Positions 1-8,810 of a stretch of 64,000 bases of DNA are shown in pieces. The stretch lies in the NCBI RefSeq assembly GCF_036997615.1, contig NZ_JAWLQA010000004.1; one strand, written 5' to 3'. Origin of the DNA: Brachyspira sp949287565 (lineage in GTDB: Bacteria > Spirochaetota > Brachyspiria > Brachyspirales > Brachyspiraceae). The notes below the pieces were generated by a model, which did not search any database, was not told the DNA's origin, and worked only from the letters and a program-made list of their open reading frames with translations. The stretch's first letter is position 1, and each line of letters begins with the position of its first letter. The position numbers were made by a program, and so were the translations under genes.

Positions 1-327
1 ACTATACCTTTTTCTACAAAAATGGAAAATATACTTGCAATTTTAAAGAAAGAAGGTTATATTAATGACTTCAAAAAAGTAGAAGTAAAAGATAAAAATT
101 TCTTCCGCATAGAAATAGATTTGAAATATTATGAGGGAAGTTCAGTAATAGAAGGAATTCAAAGAGTATCAACTCCAGGTTTAAGAGTTTATACATCAGT
201 AAATACTATACCTCAAGTAAAAAACGGTTTCGGTATATCTGTAATATCTACAAGTAAAGGTGTAATGACAGATAAAGAGGCTAGAAAAGAAAAAGTTGGC
301 GGCGAAGTTTTATGCTACGTTTGGTAA
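1..327 (+). CDS. rpsH: 30S ribosomal protein S8 (5' end cut by window edge)
   Basis: Small-subunit primary binder of 16S rRNA. The reading frame is open from base 1 (TIPFSTKMENILAILKKEGY), so the methionine at position 22 is internal and the true start lies before the window. The C-terminal S8 signature is clear: VSTPGLRVY and then STSKGVMTDKEARKEKVGGEVLCYVW. About 108 codons of a family that usually has about 132 are present. It is the first visible gene of the spc-type ribosomal operon, with rplF 24 bases downstream, and by analogy with other bacteria would be co-transcribed with it. Confidence 0.97.
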   Translation, partial: TIPFSTKMENILAILKKEGYINDFKKVEVKDKNFFRIEIDLKYYEGSSVIEGIQRVSTPGLRVYTSVNTIPQVKNGFGISVISTSKGVMTDKEARKEKVGGEVLCYVW

Positions 328-351
328 TAAATTATTAAGAGGGTATTAATA

Positions 352-924
352 ATGAGTAGATTAGCAAATAAACCTATAGCGATACCTCAAGGCGTTGAAG
401 TTAAGATAGACGGACATAAAGTAATCGTAAAAGGTAAAAGAGGGGAGTTGACAAGAGAGTTTTTTGATTATATAATATTTGAACTCGAAAATAATTCTCT
501 TTGGGTTAAACCTCCTAAGATTGAAAGTACTGACGAGAAAGCTATTAAAGAAAATAAAGCTAAGTACTCTGCACAATTAGGTTTAGTGTGGAAGCTTATT
601 TCTAATATGATAGAAGGCGTTACTAACGGATATAAAAAAGTTCTTCAATTAGAAGGTACAGGTTATCGTTCTAATGTTCAAGGAGATACTATAACATTGC
701 AATTAGGTTTTTCTAGTGATGTAAAAATGAAAATACCGGAAGGTATTAAAGTAACTGTTGAAAAAGATACTAAAATCACTATTGAAGGCAATGATAAAGA
801 ACAAGTAGGCGAGCTTGCTATGAATATCAAAAAGAAAAGACCTGTTGAGCCTTATAAAGGTAAAGGTGTTAGATTTGACGGCGAGCATGTAAAATATAAA
901 GAAAGTAAAAAAGCTGCTAAGTAA
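352..924 (+). CDS. rplF: 50S ribosomal protein L6
   Basis: Large-subunit protein near the factor-binding site. 190 aa, slightly longer than the usual ~180. The N-terminus (MSRLANKPIAIPQGVEVKI) and the C-terminal signature KKRPVEPYKGKGVRF match the two-domain L6 fold. The ATG is preceded by GAGGG at a suitable distance. It sits in the standard spc order rpsH-rplF-rplR. The middle segment (about residues 50-65) carries a charged insertion that accounts for the extra length. Nothing suggests transfer or damage. Confidence 0.97.
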   Translation: MSRLANKPIAIPQGVEVKIDGHKVIVKGKRGELTREFFDYIIFELENNSLWVKPPKIESTDEKAIKENKAKYSAQLGLVWKLISNMIEGVTNGYKKVLQLEGTGYRSNVQGDTITLQLGFSSDVKMKIPEGIKVTVEKDTKITIEGNDKEQVGELAMNIKKKRPVEPYKGKGVRFDGEHVKYKESKKAAK

Positions 925-934
925 GGGGTTTTTT

Positions 935-1291
935 ATGAGTTTAAGAGAAAAGATTAAAGCTCAACGCGAAAGAAGAAAAAGAAGTATACGTATAAAAATA
1001 GAAGGAAGCTCAGAGCGTCCAAGACTTACAGTTCATAAAAGTCTTAAATATGTATCTGCTCAAATAATAGATGATAGCAAAGGTATCACTTTAGCATCAG
1101 CATCTTCTCAAGAAAAAGATTTAAAAAGCGGTAAGAATGTGGATATAGCTAAAGAAATAGGTAAAGTTTTAGCTACTAGAGCAAAAGAGAAAAATATAAG
1201 TGAAGTTGTATTTGACAGAAACGGATATATATATCATGGAAAAATAAAATCCCTAGCTGACGGTGCTCGTGAAGCAGGATTGAAATTTTAA
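935..1291 (+). CDS. rplR: 50S ribosomal protein L18
   Basis: Binds 5S rRNA and anchors it to the large subunit. 118 aa, the normal length. Recognised by the basic N-terminus rich in Arg/Lys, SERPRLTVHKSLKYVSAQIIDD, and the C-terminal VVFDRNGYIYHGKIKSLADGAREAGL motif typical of L18. It starts 10 bases after rplF with a GGGG-type ribosome site and is followed directly by rpsE, whose ribosome-binding site overlaps this gene's stop codon. Confidence 0.97.
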   Translation: MSLREKIKAQRERRKRSIRIKIEGSSERPRLTVHKSLKYVSAQIIDDSKGITLASASSQEKDLKSGKNVDIAKEIGKVLATRAKEKNISEVVFDRNGYIYHGKIKSLADGAREAGLKF

Positions 1292-1302
1292 GGAGTATTA
1301 CC

Positions 1303-1821
1303 TTGGCACACGATATAAATAACAACGAAGAAAAAAGTATGTATGAAGAGCGTCTAATAACTTTAAACAGAGTAGCTAAAGTTATGAAAGGCGGAAGACG
1401 TTTTAGATTTGCCGCTTTAATGGTTTTAGGCGATAAAAATGGTCATGTTGGTTTAGGTTACGGTAAAGCAAACGAAGTACCAGATGCTATAAGAAAAGCT
1501 ATAGAGCAAGCTAAGAAAAACATGATAGAAGTTAACTTAAAAGGTGAGACTATACCTCATAATACAGTTGGTGTATTTAGAAGCAGCAGAATAGTTATGA
1601 AACCAGCTTCTAAAGGTACAGGAGTTATTTCTGGAGGTCCTGCTCGTGCGGTATTAGAATTAGCAGGAGTTAAAAACATTCTTTCTAAATCTTTAGGAAA
1701 TAACAACTCTATGAACCTAGCTAAAGCTACTTTTGAAGGTTTAAAATCTTTGAAAACAGTAGAGTATATGGCTAACAAAAGAGGTGTAAGTATAGATCAA
1801 ATTTATGGGAGGGCAGAATAA
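1303..1821 (+). CDS. rpsE: 30S ribosomal protein S5 (TTG start)
   Basis: Decoding-fidelity protein of the small subunit. 172 aa. The double-stranded RNA-binding domain (EERLITLNRVAKVMKGGRRF, then GYGKANEVPDAIRKA) and the C-terminal GTGVISGGPARAVLELAGV segment are typical. The start is TTG at 1303: an AAGGAG site at 1290-1295 lies 7 bases upstream, and the next methionine (residue 13) has no comparable site. The stop TAA shares its last base with the ATG of rpmD, which suggests coupled translation. Confidence 0.96.
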   Translation: MAHDINNNEEKSMYEERLITLNRVAKVMKGGRRFRFAALMVLGDKNGHVGLGYGKANEVPDAIRKAIEQAKKNMIEVNLKGETIPHNTVGVFRSSRIVMKPASKGTGVISGGPARAVLELAGVKNILSKSLGNNNSMNLAKATFEGLKSLKTVEYMANKRGVSIDQIYGRAE

Positions 1822-2000
1822 TGGCTAAAGTTGTAATAACATTAGTAAAATCTCCTATAGGCTATGAGAAATCTCAAAGAGATACAGTTGTAGCTTTGGG
1901 TTTCAAAAAAGGCAGAAGAGTTGTAGAAAAAGAAGCAACTCCTCAAATAAATGGAATGATAAATAAAATATCACATCTTCTTAAAGTAGAGTATAAGTGA
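1821..2000 (+). CDS. rpmD: 50S ribosomal protein L30
   Basis: Small large-subunit protein. My translation gives 59 aa beginning MAKVVITLVKSPIGYEKSQR and containing the L30 pattern DTVVALGFKKGRR followed by INKISHLLKVEY, the normal L30 length. Its ATG overlaps the rpsE stop by one base (TAATG) and its TGA lies in the ribosome-binding stretch for rplO. The position between rpsE and rplO is the conserved one. Confidence 0.95.
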   Translation: MAKVVITLVKSPIGYEKSQRDTVVALGFKKGRRVVEKEATPQINGMINKISHLLKVEYK

Positions 2001-2011
2001 GGTTCTTAAAA

Positions 2012-2503
2012 ATGGCACAAGAAAATACAAAAATATTAAGAGCTCCTAAGGGATCTAGTAAAAAACGTCATAGAGTAGGACGCGGACAAGGTTCTGGTTG
2101 GGGCTGTACTGCAGGCAGAGGTGATAAAGGTGCTCAGTCTCGTGCCGGTTACAGCAGAAGAGCTGGTTTTGAAGGCGGACAAATGCCTTTACATAGAAGA
2201 ATTCCAAAAAGCGGATTCACTAATGCAGCTTTCAAAAAATGTGTAAATATTATCAATGTTGGTGATTTAGATTCTATAGGTGGTAATGAAATCACAAGAG
2301 AAACTTTACTTCAAATGGGTTTCTTATCATCTAAGAGAGATTATATTAAACTTCTTTCTATGGGTGAAGTAAAAAATGCTGTTACTATAACAGTTGATAT
2401 GGCTAGTAAAAAAGCTATAGAAAAAATAGAGAAATCTGGCGGTAAAGTTGTAATACATGAACGCAAAAAATATATTAGAAAAAAAGAAGATAAAAAGTCT
2501 TAA
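2012..2503 (+). CDS. rplO: 50S ribosomal protein L15
   Basis: Late-assembly large-subunit protein. 163 aa from the ATG at 2012 (MAQENTKILRAPKGSSKKR). The glycine/arginine-rich N-terminal loop (RHRVGRGQGSGWGCTAGRG) and GFEGGQMPLHRRIPKSGF are diagnostic. An in-frame GTG at 1997 would add five residues, but it overlaps the end of rpmD, and the GTGAGG there serves better as the ribosome-binding site for the ATG at 2012. secY follows after 11 bases, as in most spc operons. Confidence 0.95.
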   Translation: MAQENTKILRAPKGSSKKRHRVGRGQGSGWGCTAGRGDKGAQSRAGYSRRAGFEGGQMPLHRRIPKSGFTNAAFKKCVNIINVGDLDSIGGNEITRETLLQMGFLSSKRDYIKLLSMGEVKNAVTITVDMASKKAIEKIEKSGGKVVIHERKKYIRKKEDKKS

Positions 2504-2514
2504 GGTAAATTATA

Positions 2515-3855
2515 ATGTTTAAGTCGTTTGCTAATATATTTAGAGTACAAGAATTAAGAAGCAGAATCTTATTTACTGTTATTGCTATATTAGTTTATAG
2601 AATAGGTAGTCATATTCCTACACCTGGTATAGATCCTACAGCATTATTAGGTTTTTTGTCCTCATCTCAAGGCGGAGGAGGACTTTTAACTATAATGGAT
2701 TTATTTTCAGGTGGTGCTTTATTTAGATTTTCTATATTAGCATTAGGTATTATGCCTTATATTTCTGCTTCAATTATAATGCAGCTTCTTGGTGTAGTTA
2801 TTCCTGCTTTGGAAAGAATGCAAAAAGAAGGTGAGAGTGGTCGTAAAAAGATAAATCAGTATGTTAGATATCTAACTCTTGTTCTTTGTATAGTACAATC
2901 TGCAGCTATGGCTAGCTGGATTCAGAGTATAAATGAAGGTGCTATGATATTTATGAATCCTGGTATAGGTTTCATATTTCTAGTGGTTGTAACAGCTACT
3001 GCTGGTACCATGTTCTTGATGTGGCTAGGTGACCAGATCACAGAACGCGGCCTTGGTAACGGTATATCTGTTATAATCTTTGCCGGTATTGTTGCTCGTA
3101 TTCCTGCTGGTGTATATGATGTTATACAGAAGAGAGAAAGTGAATATTTGAATTCTTTAGTTATAGTTCTTTTCTTTATGATTTTTGCAATAGTAATATT
3201 CTGCGTAGTTTATGAAGAAAGCGGACAAAGAAGAATTCCTGTTCAGTATGCTAAAAGAGTTGTAGGCAGAAAAGTATTCGGAGCTCAATCAACTCATATA
3301 CCTTTCAAAATCAACCCATCTGGTGTAATTCCTATAATATTTGCTTCAGCTTTAATGGCAATTCCTGCTCAAATAGCTAGCTTAACTAGAGGAGTTCAAT
3401 GGAGATGGCTTGATGCATTGCTTAGATTCTTCTCTTATGGAAGTTGGGCATACATAATTCTTTATTGTTTATTAGTTATAATGTTTGCCTATGTTTATAC
3501 ATCAGTACAGTTTAATCCTGATGATATAGCTGAGAATCTTAAAAAGTCCGGCGGTTTTATACCAGGTTACAGACCAGGTACTCAAACTGCAGAATATTTG
3601 AAAACAGTATTAAGTAGAATAACTATAGGCGGTTCAATATTCTTGGCAGCAATAGCTGTATTTCCGGATTTAATGTCTAAGATTCCTATATTTGCTCCTT
3701 TTAGAGGTACAAATAATTCGCTTGTTTATTTGATGGGTGGAACATCTGTAATGATTAGTGTAAGTGTTGCTGTTGAGTTATTAAAACAAATAGAGTCCTA
3801 TTTACAAATGCATAATTATGACGGCATATTAAAGAAATCTAAGGTGAGAAGGTAA
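2515..3855 (+). CDS. secY: Preprotein translocase subunit SecY
   Basis: Channel-forming subunit of the Sec translocon, with ten transmembrane helices in the inner membrane. 446 aa, normal for the family. Seen: the amphipathic N-terminus MFKSFANIFRVQELRSRI, the plug-region helix with GGALFRFSILALGIMPYISASI, the cytosolic loop RRIPVQYAKRVVGRKVFG and the C-terminal LKQIESYLQMHNYDGILKK. It is encoded directly after rplO; adk and map, often placed after secY in Gram-positive operons, are absent and infA follows by 4 bases. Confidence 0.97.
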   Translation: MFKSFANIFRVQELRSRILFTVIAILVYRIGSHIPTPGIDPTALLGFLSSSQGGGGLLTIMDLFSGGALFRFSILALGIMPYISASIIMQLLGVVIPALERMQKEGESGRKKINQYVRYLTLVLCIVQSAAMASWIQSINEGAMIFMNPGIGFIFLVVVTATAGTMFLMWLGDQITERGLGNGISVIIFAGIVARIPAGVYDVIQKRESEYLNSLVIVLFFMIFAIVIFCVVYEESGQRRIPVQYAKRVVGRKVFGAQSTHIPFKINPSGVIPIIFASALMAIPAQIASLTRGVQWRWLDALLRFFSYGSWAYIILYCLLVIMFAYVYTSVQFNPDDIAENLKKSGGFIPGYRPGTQTAEYLKTVLSRITIGGSIFLAAIAVFPDLMSKIPIFAPFRGTNNSLVYLMGGTSVMISVSVAVELLKQIESYLQMHNYDGILKKSKVRR

Positions 3856-3859
3856 TAAT

Positions 3860-4078
3860 ATGGCTGAAAGAGAAACTATAGAAGTAGAAGGTACTGTAGT
3901 AGAGCCTCTTCCAAATGCTACTTTTAGAGTAGAGTTAGAAAATGGTCATAGGATATTGGCTCATATATCAGGCAAAATGCGCATGAATTTTATTCGCATA
4001 CTTCCTGGGGATAAAGTAACTATAGAAATGTCTCCCTATGATTTGACAAAGGGTAGAATAATTTATCGTTATAAGTAA
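3860..4078 (+). CDS. infA: Translation initiation factor IF-1
   Basis: 72-aa OB-fold protein that blocks the ribosomal A site during initiation. The sequence (EVEGTVVEPLPNATFRVEL, GHRILAHISGKMRMNFIRIL, GDKVTIEMSPYDLTKGRI) is a textbook IF-1. The ATG at 3860 is 4 bases past the secY stop with a GGTGAGAAGG stretch upstream. rpmJ follows, the arrangement common outside the gamma-proteobacteria. Confidence 0.98.
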   Translation: MAERETIEVEGTVVEPLPNATFRVELENGHRILAHISGKMRMNFIRILPGDKVTIEMSPYDLTKGRIIYRYK

Positions 4079-4102
4079 TAAATTAAATGGAGATTAGTTA
4101 CA

Positions 4103-4219
4103 ATGAAAGTAAAAAGTTCTATAAAAAAACGTTGTAATGACTGCCAAATAGTGAAGAGAAAAGGCGTCGTTAGAGTTATATGTAAGAAAAACCCAAGACA
4201 TAAACAAAAACAGAAGTAA
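4103..4219 (+). CDS. rpmJ: 50S ribosomal protein L36 (zinc-binding form)
   Basis: Smallest large-subunit protein. My translation from the ATG at 4103 gives 38 aa beginning MKVKSSIKKRCNDCQIVKRK. It carries the full zinc-binding set C11, C14, C27 and H33 (C-x2-C-x12-C-x5-H), so this is the zinc-containing form rather than the Cys-less paralogue. It lies between infA and rpsM, the usual place. Confidence 0.96.
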   Translation: MKVKSSIKKRCNDCQIVKRKGVVRVICKKNPRHKQKQK

Positions 4220-4241
4220 TTAATTTAAGGAGATAATTAAT

Positions 4242-4631
4242 ATGGCACGCTTAATGGGTGTTGAAATAAGAAATAATAAAAGAATAGAAATAGCCCTTAC
4301 TGATATATATGGTATAGGACGTACTCTTGCTCATGTTATTTGTGATAAAGCTAATATAGACTACTCTATTAAAGCTAAAGATTTAACAGATGCACAAATT
4401 ACTGCTTTAAGAGATGCTATAGAAGCCACTACTAAAGTAGAAGGTGATTTACGTACAGAGCTTTATAATAATATAAAACGTTTGAAAGACATTCACTCAT
4501 ATCGCGGAATGCGTCATATTAAGAGGCTTCCTGTACATGGTCAACGCACTCGTACAAACTCTCGTAATGCTAGAGGCGGCGGTGCAAGAAAAGCTATTGC
4601 TGGTAAGAAAAAAGCACCAGGTAAAAAATAA
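4242..4631 (+). CDS. rpsM: 30S ribosomal protein S13
   Basis: Head protein of the small subunit that contacts tRNA in the P site and forms bridges to the large subunit. 129 aa. The N-terminal MARLMGVEIRNNKRIEIALT, the helix-hairpin-helix IYGIGRTLAHVIC and the C-terminal RGMRHIKRLPVHGQRTRTNSR are characteristic. AAGGAG lies 9-10 bases before the ATG. It begins the alpha-operon part (rpsM-rpsK-rpsD-rpoA-rplQ). Confidence 0.97.
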   Translation: MARLMGVEIRNNKRIEIALTDIYGIGRTLAHVICDKANIDYSIKAKDLTDAQITALRDAIEATTKVEGDLRTELYNNIKRLKDIHSYRGMRHIKRLPVHGQRTRTNSRNARGGGARKAIAGKKKAPGKK

Positions 4632-4647
4632 TTAATGGGGGAGAATA

Positions 4648-5058
4648 GTGGCTACTCAAAAAGGTAAAAAAACTCTAAAAGATAAAAAAATAAAAAAAGA
4701 TAGAAAAGTTGAAGCTTTTGGTATAGTACATATAAAGGCTAGCTTTAATAATACAATAGTTACTATAACTGATAGAAATGGTGACACTCTATCATGGGCT
4801 AGTGCAGGTTTAGATGGAGATTACAAAAGTAGTAAGAAATCTACACCTTTCGCAGCACAAGTTGCTAGTGAAAAAGCATCTAAAAAAGCTTATGAAATGG
4901 GTGTAAGAGAAGTAGAAGTTTATGTTAAAGGTCCTGGAATGGGAAGAGAAAGCTCTATCAGAGCTGTTGAAGCTTCAGGTCTTAAAGTTAAGCTTATCAA
5001 GGACGTTACTCCAATGCCTCATAATGGCTGCCGTCCTAGAAAAAGAAGAAGAATATAA
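4648..5058 (+). CDS. rpsK: 30S ribosomal protein S11 (GTG start)
   Basis: Platform protein of the small subunit. 136 aa with a lysine-rich N-terminal extension of about 20 residues before the conserved core (GIVHIKASFNNTIVTITDR) and the C-terminal DVTPMPHNGCRPRKRRRI signature. The start is GTG at 4648 with GGGGGAG immediately upstream; no ATG fits the conserved N-terminus. It is followed by rpsD after about 40 bases. Confidence 0.96.
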   Translation: MATQKGKKTLKDKKIKKDRKVEAFGIVHIKASFNNTIVTITDRNGDTLSWASAGLDGDYKSSKKSTPFAAQVASEKASKKAYEMGVREVEVYVKGPGMGRESSIRAVEASGLKVKLIKDVTPMPHNGCRPRKRRRI

Positions 5059-5100
5059 TAGTTAATTAAGAATTGTATTGATAATAGGAGATAAATAATT

Positions 5101-5727
5101 ATGGCAAGATATAGAGATGCTAGTTGCAGATTATGTCGCCGCGAAAAAATGAAACTTATGTTGAAAGGCGATAGATGTCTTACTGCTAAATGTGCTATAA
5201 CAAAAAAGAGAGATGTACCTGGTCCTGCTAACAGAAAAATGAAACAGTTATCAGAATATGGTATTCAGATGAGAGAAAAACAGAAAGTTAAACGTATTTA
5301 CGGCGTTTTAGAAAAACAATTTAGAAATTATTATCATGAGGCTATTCGTGTAGCTGGTGTATCCGGTGAAAACTTACTTAGATTATTAGAGCTTCGTTTG
5401 GATAATGTTGTTTACAGACTTGGACTTGCTAAAAGCAGAAATCAAGCTAGACAATTTGTAGCTCATGGTTTTATATCAGTTAATGGTAAAAGAATGACAG
5501 TTCCTTCTTATTGTGTTAAAGTAGGTGATAAAGTTTCTATCACTGAAAGAGGTAATGCAGTAGCTGAAGTAAAAACTATAGTGGAAGGTTTAAAAAGTGA
5601 GTATGTTCCTGCTTGGTTAAGTTTAGATCTTTCCAATAAGACAGGTGAAATCGTAACTTTACCTATAAGAGAGCATATAGAGTATCCTATTAATGAACAG
5701 CTCATCATTGAGTATTATTCTAAGTAA
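5101..5727 (+). CDS. rpsD: 30S ribosomal protein S4 (zinc-finger type)
   Basis: Primary 16S rRNA binder that nucleates assembly of the 30S body. 208 aa. The N-terminal Cys cluster C9-x2-C12-x13-C26-x4-C31 marks the zinc-binding version of S4, matching the zinc-type L36 just upstream. The S4 RNA-binding domain is seen at LRLDNVVYRLGLAKSRNQAR and FISVNGKRMTVPSY. GGAG precedes the ATG by about 10 bases. rpoA follows after 30 bases. Confidence 0.97.
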   Translation: MARYRDASCRLCRREKMKLMLKGDRCLTAKCAITKKRDVPGPANRKMKQLSEYGIQMREKQKVKRIYGVLEKQFRNYYHEAIRVAGVSGENLLRLLELRLDNVVYRLGLAKSRNQARQFVAHGFISVNGKRMTVPSYCVKVGDKVSITERGNAVAEVKTIVEGLKSEYVPAWLSLDLSNKTGEIVTLPIREHIEYPINEQLIIEYYSK

Positions 5728-5757
5728 TGGAACTCTTTTATAAGGGGTATTTTAAGA

Positions 5758-6732
5758 ATGGCATTAAAAGAAATATTAGAATCTATTAGACATCCTCATA
5801 GAGTTACTTTTGAAAAGAAGGATTTAACTCCTACTTATGGTAAATTTATAGCTCAGCCTTTTGAGAGAGGATATGCGGTAACAGTTGGTAATGCTTTAAG
5901 AAGAGTACTATTATCTTCTATACCTGGTTATGCTATCACTACTATCAAAATTGATGGTGTTAGCAATGAATTTGAAAATGTTCCTGGAATGAAAGAGGAC
6001 ACAATTGTTATGATTATGCATCTTAAAAATGTTGTGGTTTCTCTTCCTAGCCATATGGATACTAAAACTATTCATATGAAAAAAGAAGGTCCATGTGTTA
6101 TCACTGCTGGAGATTTGGTGGCTGATGATACTGAAGCTCAAGTGCATAATCCTGACTACTATATAGCTACAATCGCTGAGGGATATACTTTTGAGATGGA
6201 TATTCAAATTGAAGGCGGATACAGCTATGTGCCTGCTGAAATGAATATTGAATTATTAGAAGATATTAATGCTATAGCTATAGATGCTATTTATTCTCCT
6301 ATTGTAAGTGTCAAATATAATGTTGATCCTATCAGAGTGGGTCAGCGTATAGATTATGGTAAACTTACTCTTGAGATAGAAACTAAGGGTAATATAGCTC
6401 CTGATAAGGCTTTATCCCAAGCTGCTAAGATTTTAAGAGATAATTTAAAGCATTTTATGGATCCTGAAGAGGCTAATGGAGATGATGAAAAAATAGAAGA
6501 AACTCCTAAAGATTCTGTGCTTGATTCTCTTAAAGGTAAACATATTGAAGAGGTAGAATTCTCTGTTAGAACTGCTAATTTCTTAATGGCTTCTGATTTG
6601 AAAACTTTAGATAAAGTTGCTGTAAAAACTGATGCTGATTTATTAAGATTAATCGGTGCTAATGAAATGATTATCGAAGAAATTAAAGAAAAGCTAGCTG
6701 AGTATAATGCTCATCTTGGTATGAGAGGATAA
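5758..6732 (+). CDS. rpoA: DNA-directed RNA polymerase subunit alpha
   Basis: Assembly platform of RNA polymerase and contact point for activators. 324 aa. The N-terminal domain has the GNALRRVLLSSIPGYAIT motif used in dimerisation. An acidic linker (about residues 237-255) leads to the C-terminal domain (about 262-315) with the expected helices (VEFSVRTANFLMASDLKTL, then LAEYNAHLGMRG). The length is close to the common 315-330. It is the fourth gene of the alpha operon, as in most bacteria. Confidence 0.97.
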   Translation: MALKEILESIRHPHRVTFEKKDLTPTYGKFIAQPFERGYAVTVGNALRRVLLSSIPGYAITTIKIDGVSNEFENVPGMKEDTIVMIMHLKNVVVSLPSHMDTKTIHMKKEGPCVITAGDLVADDTEAQVHNPDYYIATIAEGYTFEMDIQIEGGYSYVPAEMNIELLEDINAIAIDAIYSPIVSVKYNVDPIRVGQRIDYGKLTLEIETKGNIAPDKALSQAAKILRDNLKHFMDPEEANGDDEKIEETPKDSVLDSLKGKHIEEVEFSVRTANFLMASDLKTLDKVAVKTDADLLRLIGANEMIIEEIKEKLAEYNAHLGMRG

Positions 6733-6773
6733 GAGAATAATATAAAAGTTAATAAACTTTCAAGGATAGTAAA

Positions 6774-7160
6774 ATGAGACATAGAGTTACAGTAAAAAAA
6801 TTTAATAGAACAAGTGCACATAAAAAAGCTATGCTTTCTAATATGCTTACTTCTCTTTTTAAATATGAAAAAATAGAAACTACTAAAGAAAAGGGTAGAG
6901 CTATTAAGCAATTAGCTGATAAAACAATATATAAAGCTAAAGTTGATAATGTTCACAATAGAAGAACTATAGCAAAGTATATTAAAGACAAAGATGTACT
7001 TGCTAAACTTTTTAAGGATATAGCTCCTAGATATGCTGGTAAAAACGGCGGTTATGTAAGAAAAATTTTATCATATAAGAGATTCGGTGATGCTGCTGAC
7101 ATGTGTGTTGTTATGCTTTGCGAATCTGATAGCAGTTCTGCTAAAACTGAAAATAAATAA
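6774..7160 (+). CDS. rplQ: 50S ribosomal protein L17
   Basis: Large-subunit protein near the exit tunnel. 128 aa. The start MRHRVTVKKFNRTSAHKKAM, followed by MLTSLFKYEKIETTKEKGR and RYAGKNGGYVRKI, is typical of L17. CAAGGA lies before the ATG. This is the end of the ribosomal run: the next gene, rho, begins 126 bases later after an AT-rich stretch containing a perfect hairpin. Confidence 0.97.
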   Translation: MRHRVTVKKFNRTSAHKKAMLSNMLTSLFKYEKIETTKEKGRAIKQLADKTIYKAKVDNVHNRRTIAKYIKDKDVLAKLFKDIAPRYAGKNGGYVRKILSYKRFGDAADMCVVMLCESDSSSAKTENK

Positions 7161-7229
7161 AATAAAAATAAATTAAATCAAGTTTATAAATCTAATATAA
7201 GCAAATTAAGATAAATATTATATCGTGTA

Positions 7230-7253
7230 GTTATAGCGAGTATTCGCTATAAC
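7230..7253 (+). promoter_or_regulatory. Perfect 10-bp hairpin in the rho leader
   Basis: The arms GTTATAGCGA (7230-7239) and TCGCTATAAC (7244-7253) are exact inverted repeats around a 4-base loop. They lie 34 bases before the rho start codon. No T tract follows, so it is not an ordinary intrinsic terminator. A regulatory role for rho mRNA is inference only. Confidence 0.5.
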
Positions 7254-7286
7254 TTGGCATGATTATTGTTTATCGAAGGAATTATT

Positions 7287-8786
7287 ATGCCTTTTCCAAC
7301 CAAAAAACGTGTGAAAGTATCTAATGAAAATGAGGAAATTGAAACAGCTCCTATTCAGGTGAAGAAAGTTGTTAGAAAGAAAGTTGTAAAACAAGTTGTT
7401 GCTGAAACTAATGAAGAAAATACAAATAATTCAGAAATTATACAGGAAAAAGATGAATTTGGTAAAGAAATAGAAACTAATGATGAAGTAAAAGAAATAA
7501 AAAGACCTCATGATATACTTTATATTAGCAAATTAAGTGTTTTAACTTTTGAGGAATTATTAGAATTTGCTGAGTCTTATGGTATAAAGAAAGACACTAG
7601 TAATAATATAAGACGTCAAGAACTTATGCATGCTATATTAAAGGCACAGATTGCTTTAGAGGGAAAAATAGTTGCTGAAGGTACTTTAGAAACTTTACAA
7701 GATGGTTTTGGTTTCTTACGTTCAAAAAATAGTAATTATTTAGTTGGACCAGATGATATATATATTTCTCCTGCTCAAATAAGACTTTTCGGACTTAGAA
7801 CTGGTGATTTAATTACAGGTGAAGTGAGACCTCCTAAAGATAATGCTGGAGAGAAATTTTTTGCTTTACTTAGAATAGAAACTGTTAATGGGGAAGAACC
7901 TAATAATCTATATAAAAGACCTCATTTTGATAAATTAACTCCAATTTTTCCTAATGAACGTATAGATTTAGAGTTTGCTCCTAATAAAATTTCTACTCGT
8001 ATTATTAATTTAGTTTCTCCTATAGGTAAAGGTCAAAGAGGATTAATTGTAGCACCTCCTAAAGCTGGTAAAACTATGATGCTTCAAGAAATTGCTAATG
8101 CTATATGTAAAAATTATCCTGATATTAAACTTTTCATTCTTCTTATAGATGAACGTCCTGAAGAAGTTACTGATATGAAAAGACAAGTACCAGAAGCTGA
8201 AGTTATAGCATCTACTTTTGATGAAACTCCTGATAAACATTGTCAAGTTTCTGAAATGGTATTAGAAAAAGCAAAAAGATTAGTTGAAAATAAACATGAT
8301 GTTGTTATCATATTAGATTCTATTACAAGACTTTCAAGAGCTTATAACTTAGTGGTTCCTGCAAGCGGTAAAGTATTAACAGGCGGTGTTGATTCAAATG
8401 CTTTGCATAAACCAAAAAGATTCTTCGGTGCTGCTCGTAATATAGAAGAGGGAGGATCTCTTACTATAATTGCTTCTGCTTTAGTTGATACTGGAAGTAA
8501 AATGGATGATTATATCTATGAAGAGTTCAAAGGTACTGGTAATATGGAACTTCATTTAGATAGAAAACTTGCCAATAGAAGACTTTTCCCTGCTATTGAT
8601 ATTGATTCTTCTTCTACTAGAAGAGAGGATTTACTTCTTACTGAAGAAGAGAAAAATAAAATGTGGGCATTGAGAAAATATATGCAGTCTCAAGGTATAG
8701 ATGAAGATCAATTAATAGAAACTGTTGTTGATAAAATGAATTCTACTAAAGACAATGCTGAGTTTTTAAAATTATTAAATTCATAA
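7287..8786 (+). CDS. rho: Transcription termination factor Rho
   Basis: Hexameric RNA-dependent ATPase that ends transcription. 499 aa from the ATG at 7287, chosen over an in-frame TTG at 7266 because GAAGGA sits 6 bases upstream of the ATG. Residues 1-75 are a Lys/Glu/Val-rich, low-complexity extension. Then come the Rho N domain, the cold-shock-like RNA-binding domain (about 120-200; GTLETLQDGFGFLRS) and the ATPase core with Walker A VAPPKAGKTMM, LLIDERPEEV and the C-terminal ERGGSL-like EEGGSLTIIASALVDTGSKM. It is longer than E. coli Rho (419 aa), mainly through the N-terminal extension. Confidence 0.96.
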   Translation: MPFPTKKRVKVSNENEEIETAPIQVKKVVRKKVVKQVVAETNEENTNNSEIIQEKDEFGKEIETNDEVKEIKRPHDILYISKLSVLTFEELLEFAESYGIKKDTSNNIRRQELMHAILKAQIALEGKIVAEGTLETLQDGFGFLRSKNSNYLVGPDDIYISPAQIRLFGLRTGDLITGEVRPPKDNAGEKFFALLRIETVNGEEPNNLYKRPHFDKLTPIFPNERIDLEFAPNKISTRIINLVSPIGKGQRGLIVAPPKAGKTMMLQEIANAICKNYPDIKLFILLIDERPEEVTDMKRQVPEAEVIASTFDETPDKHCQVSEMVLEKAKRLVENKHDVVIILDSITRLSRAYNLVVPASGKVLTGGVDSNALHKPKRFFGAARNIEEGGSLTIIASALVDTGSKMDDYIYEEFKGTGNMELHLDRKLANRRLFPAIDIDSSSTRREDLLLTEEEKNKMWALRKYMQSQGIDEDQLIETVVDKMNSTKDNAEFLKLLNS

Positions 8787-8810
8787 ATTATTGTTTAGGA
8801 TTTTATAAAT

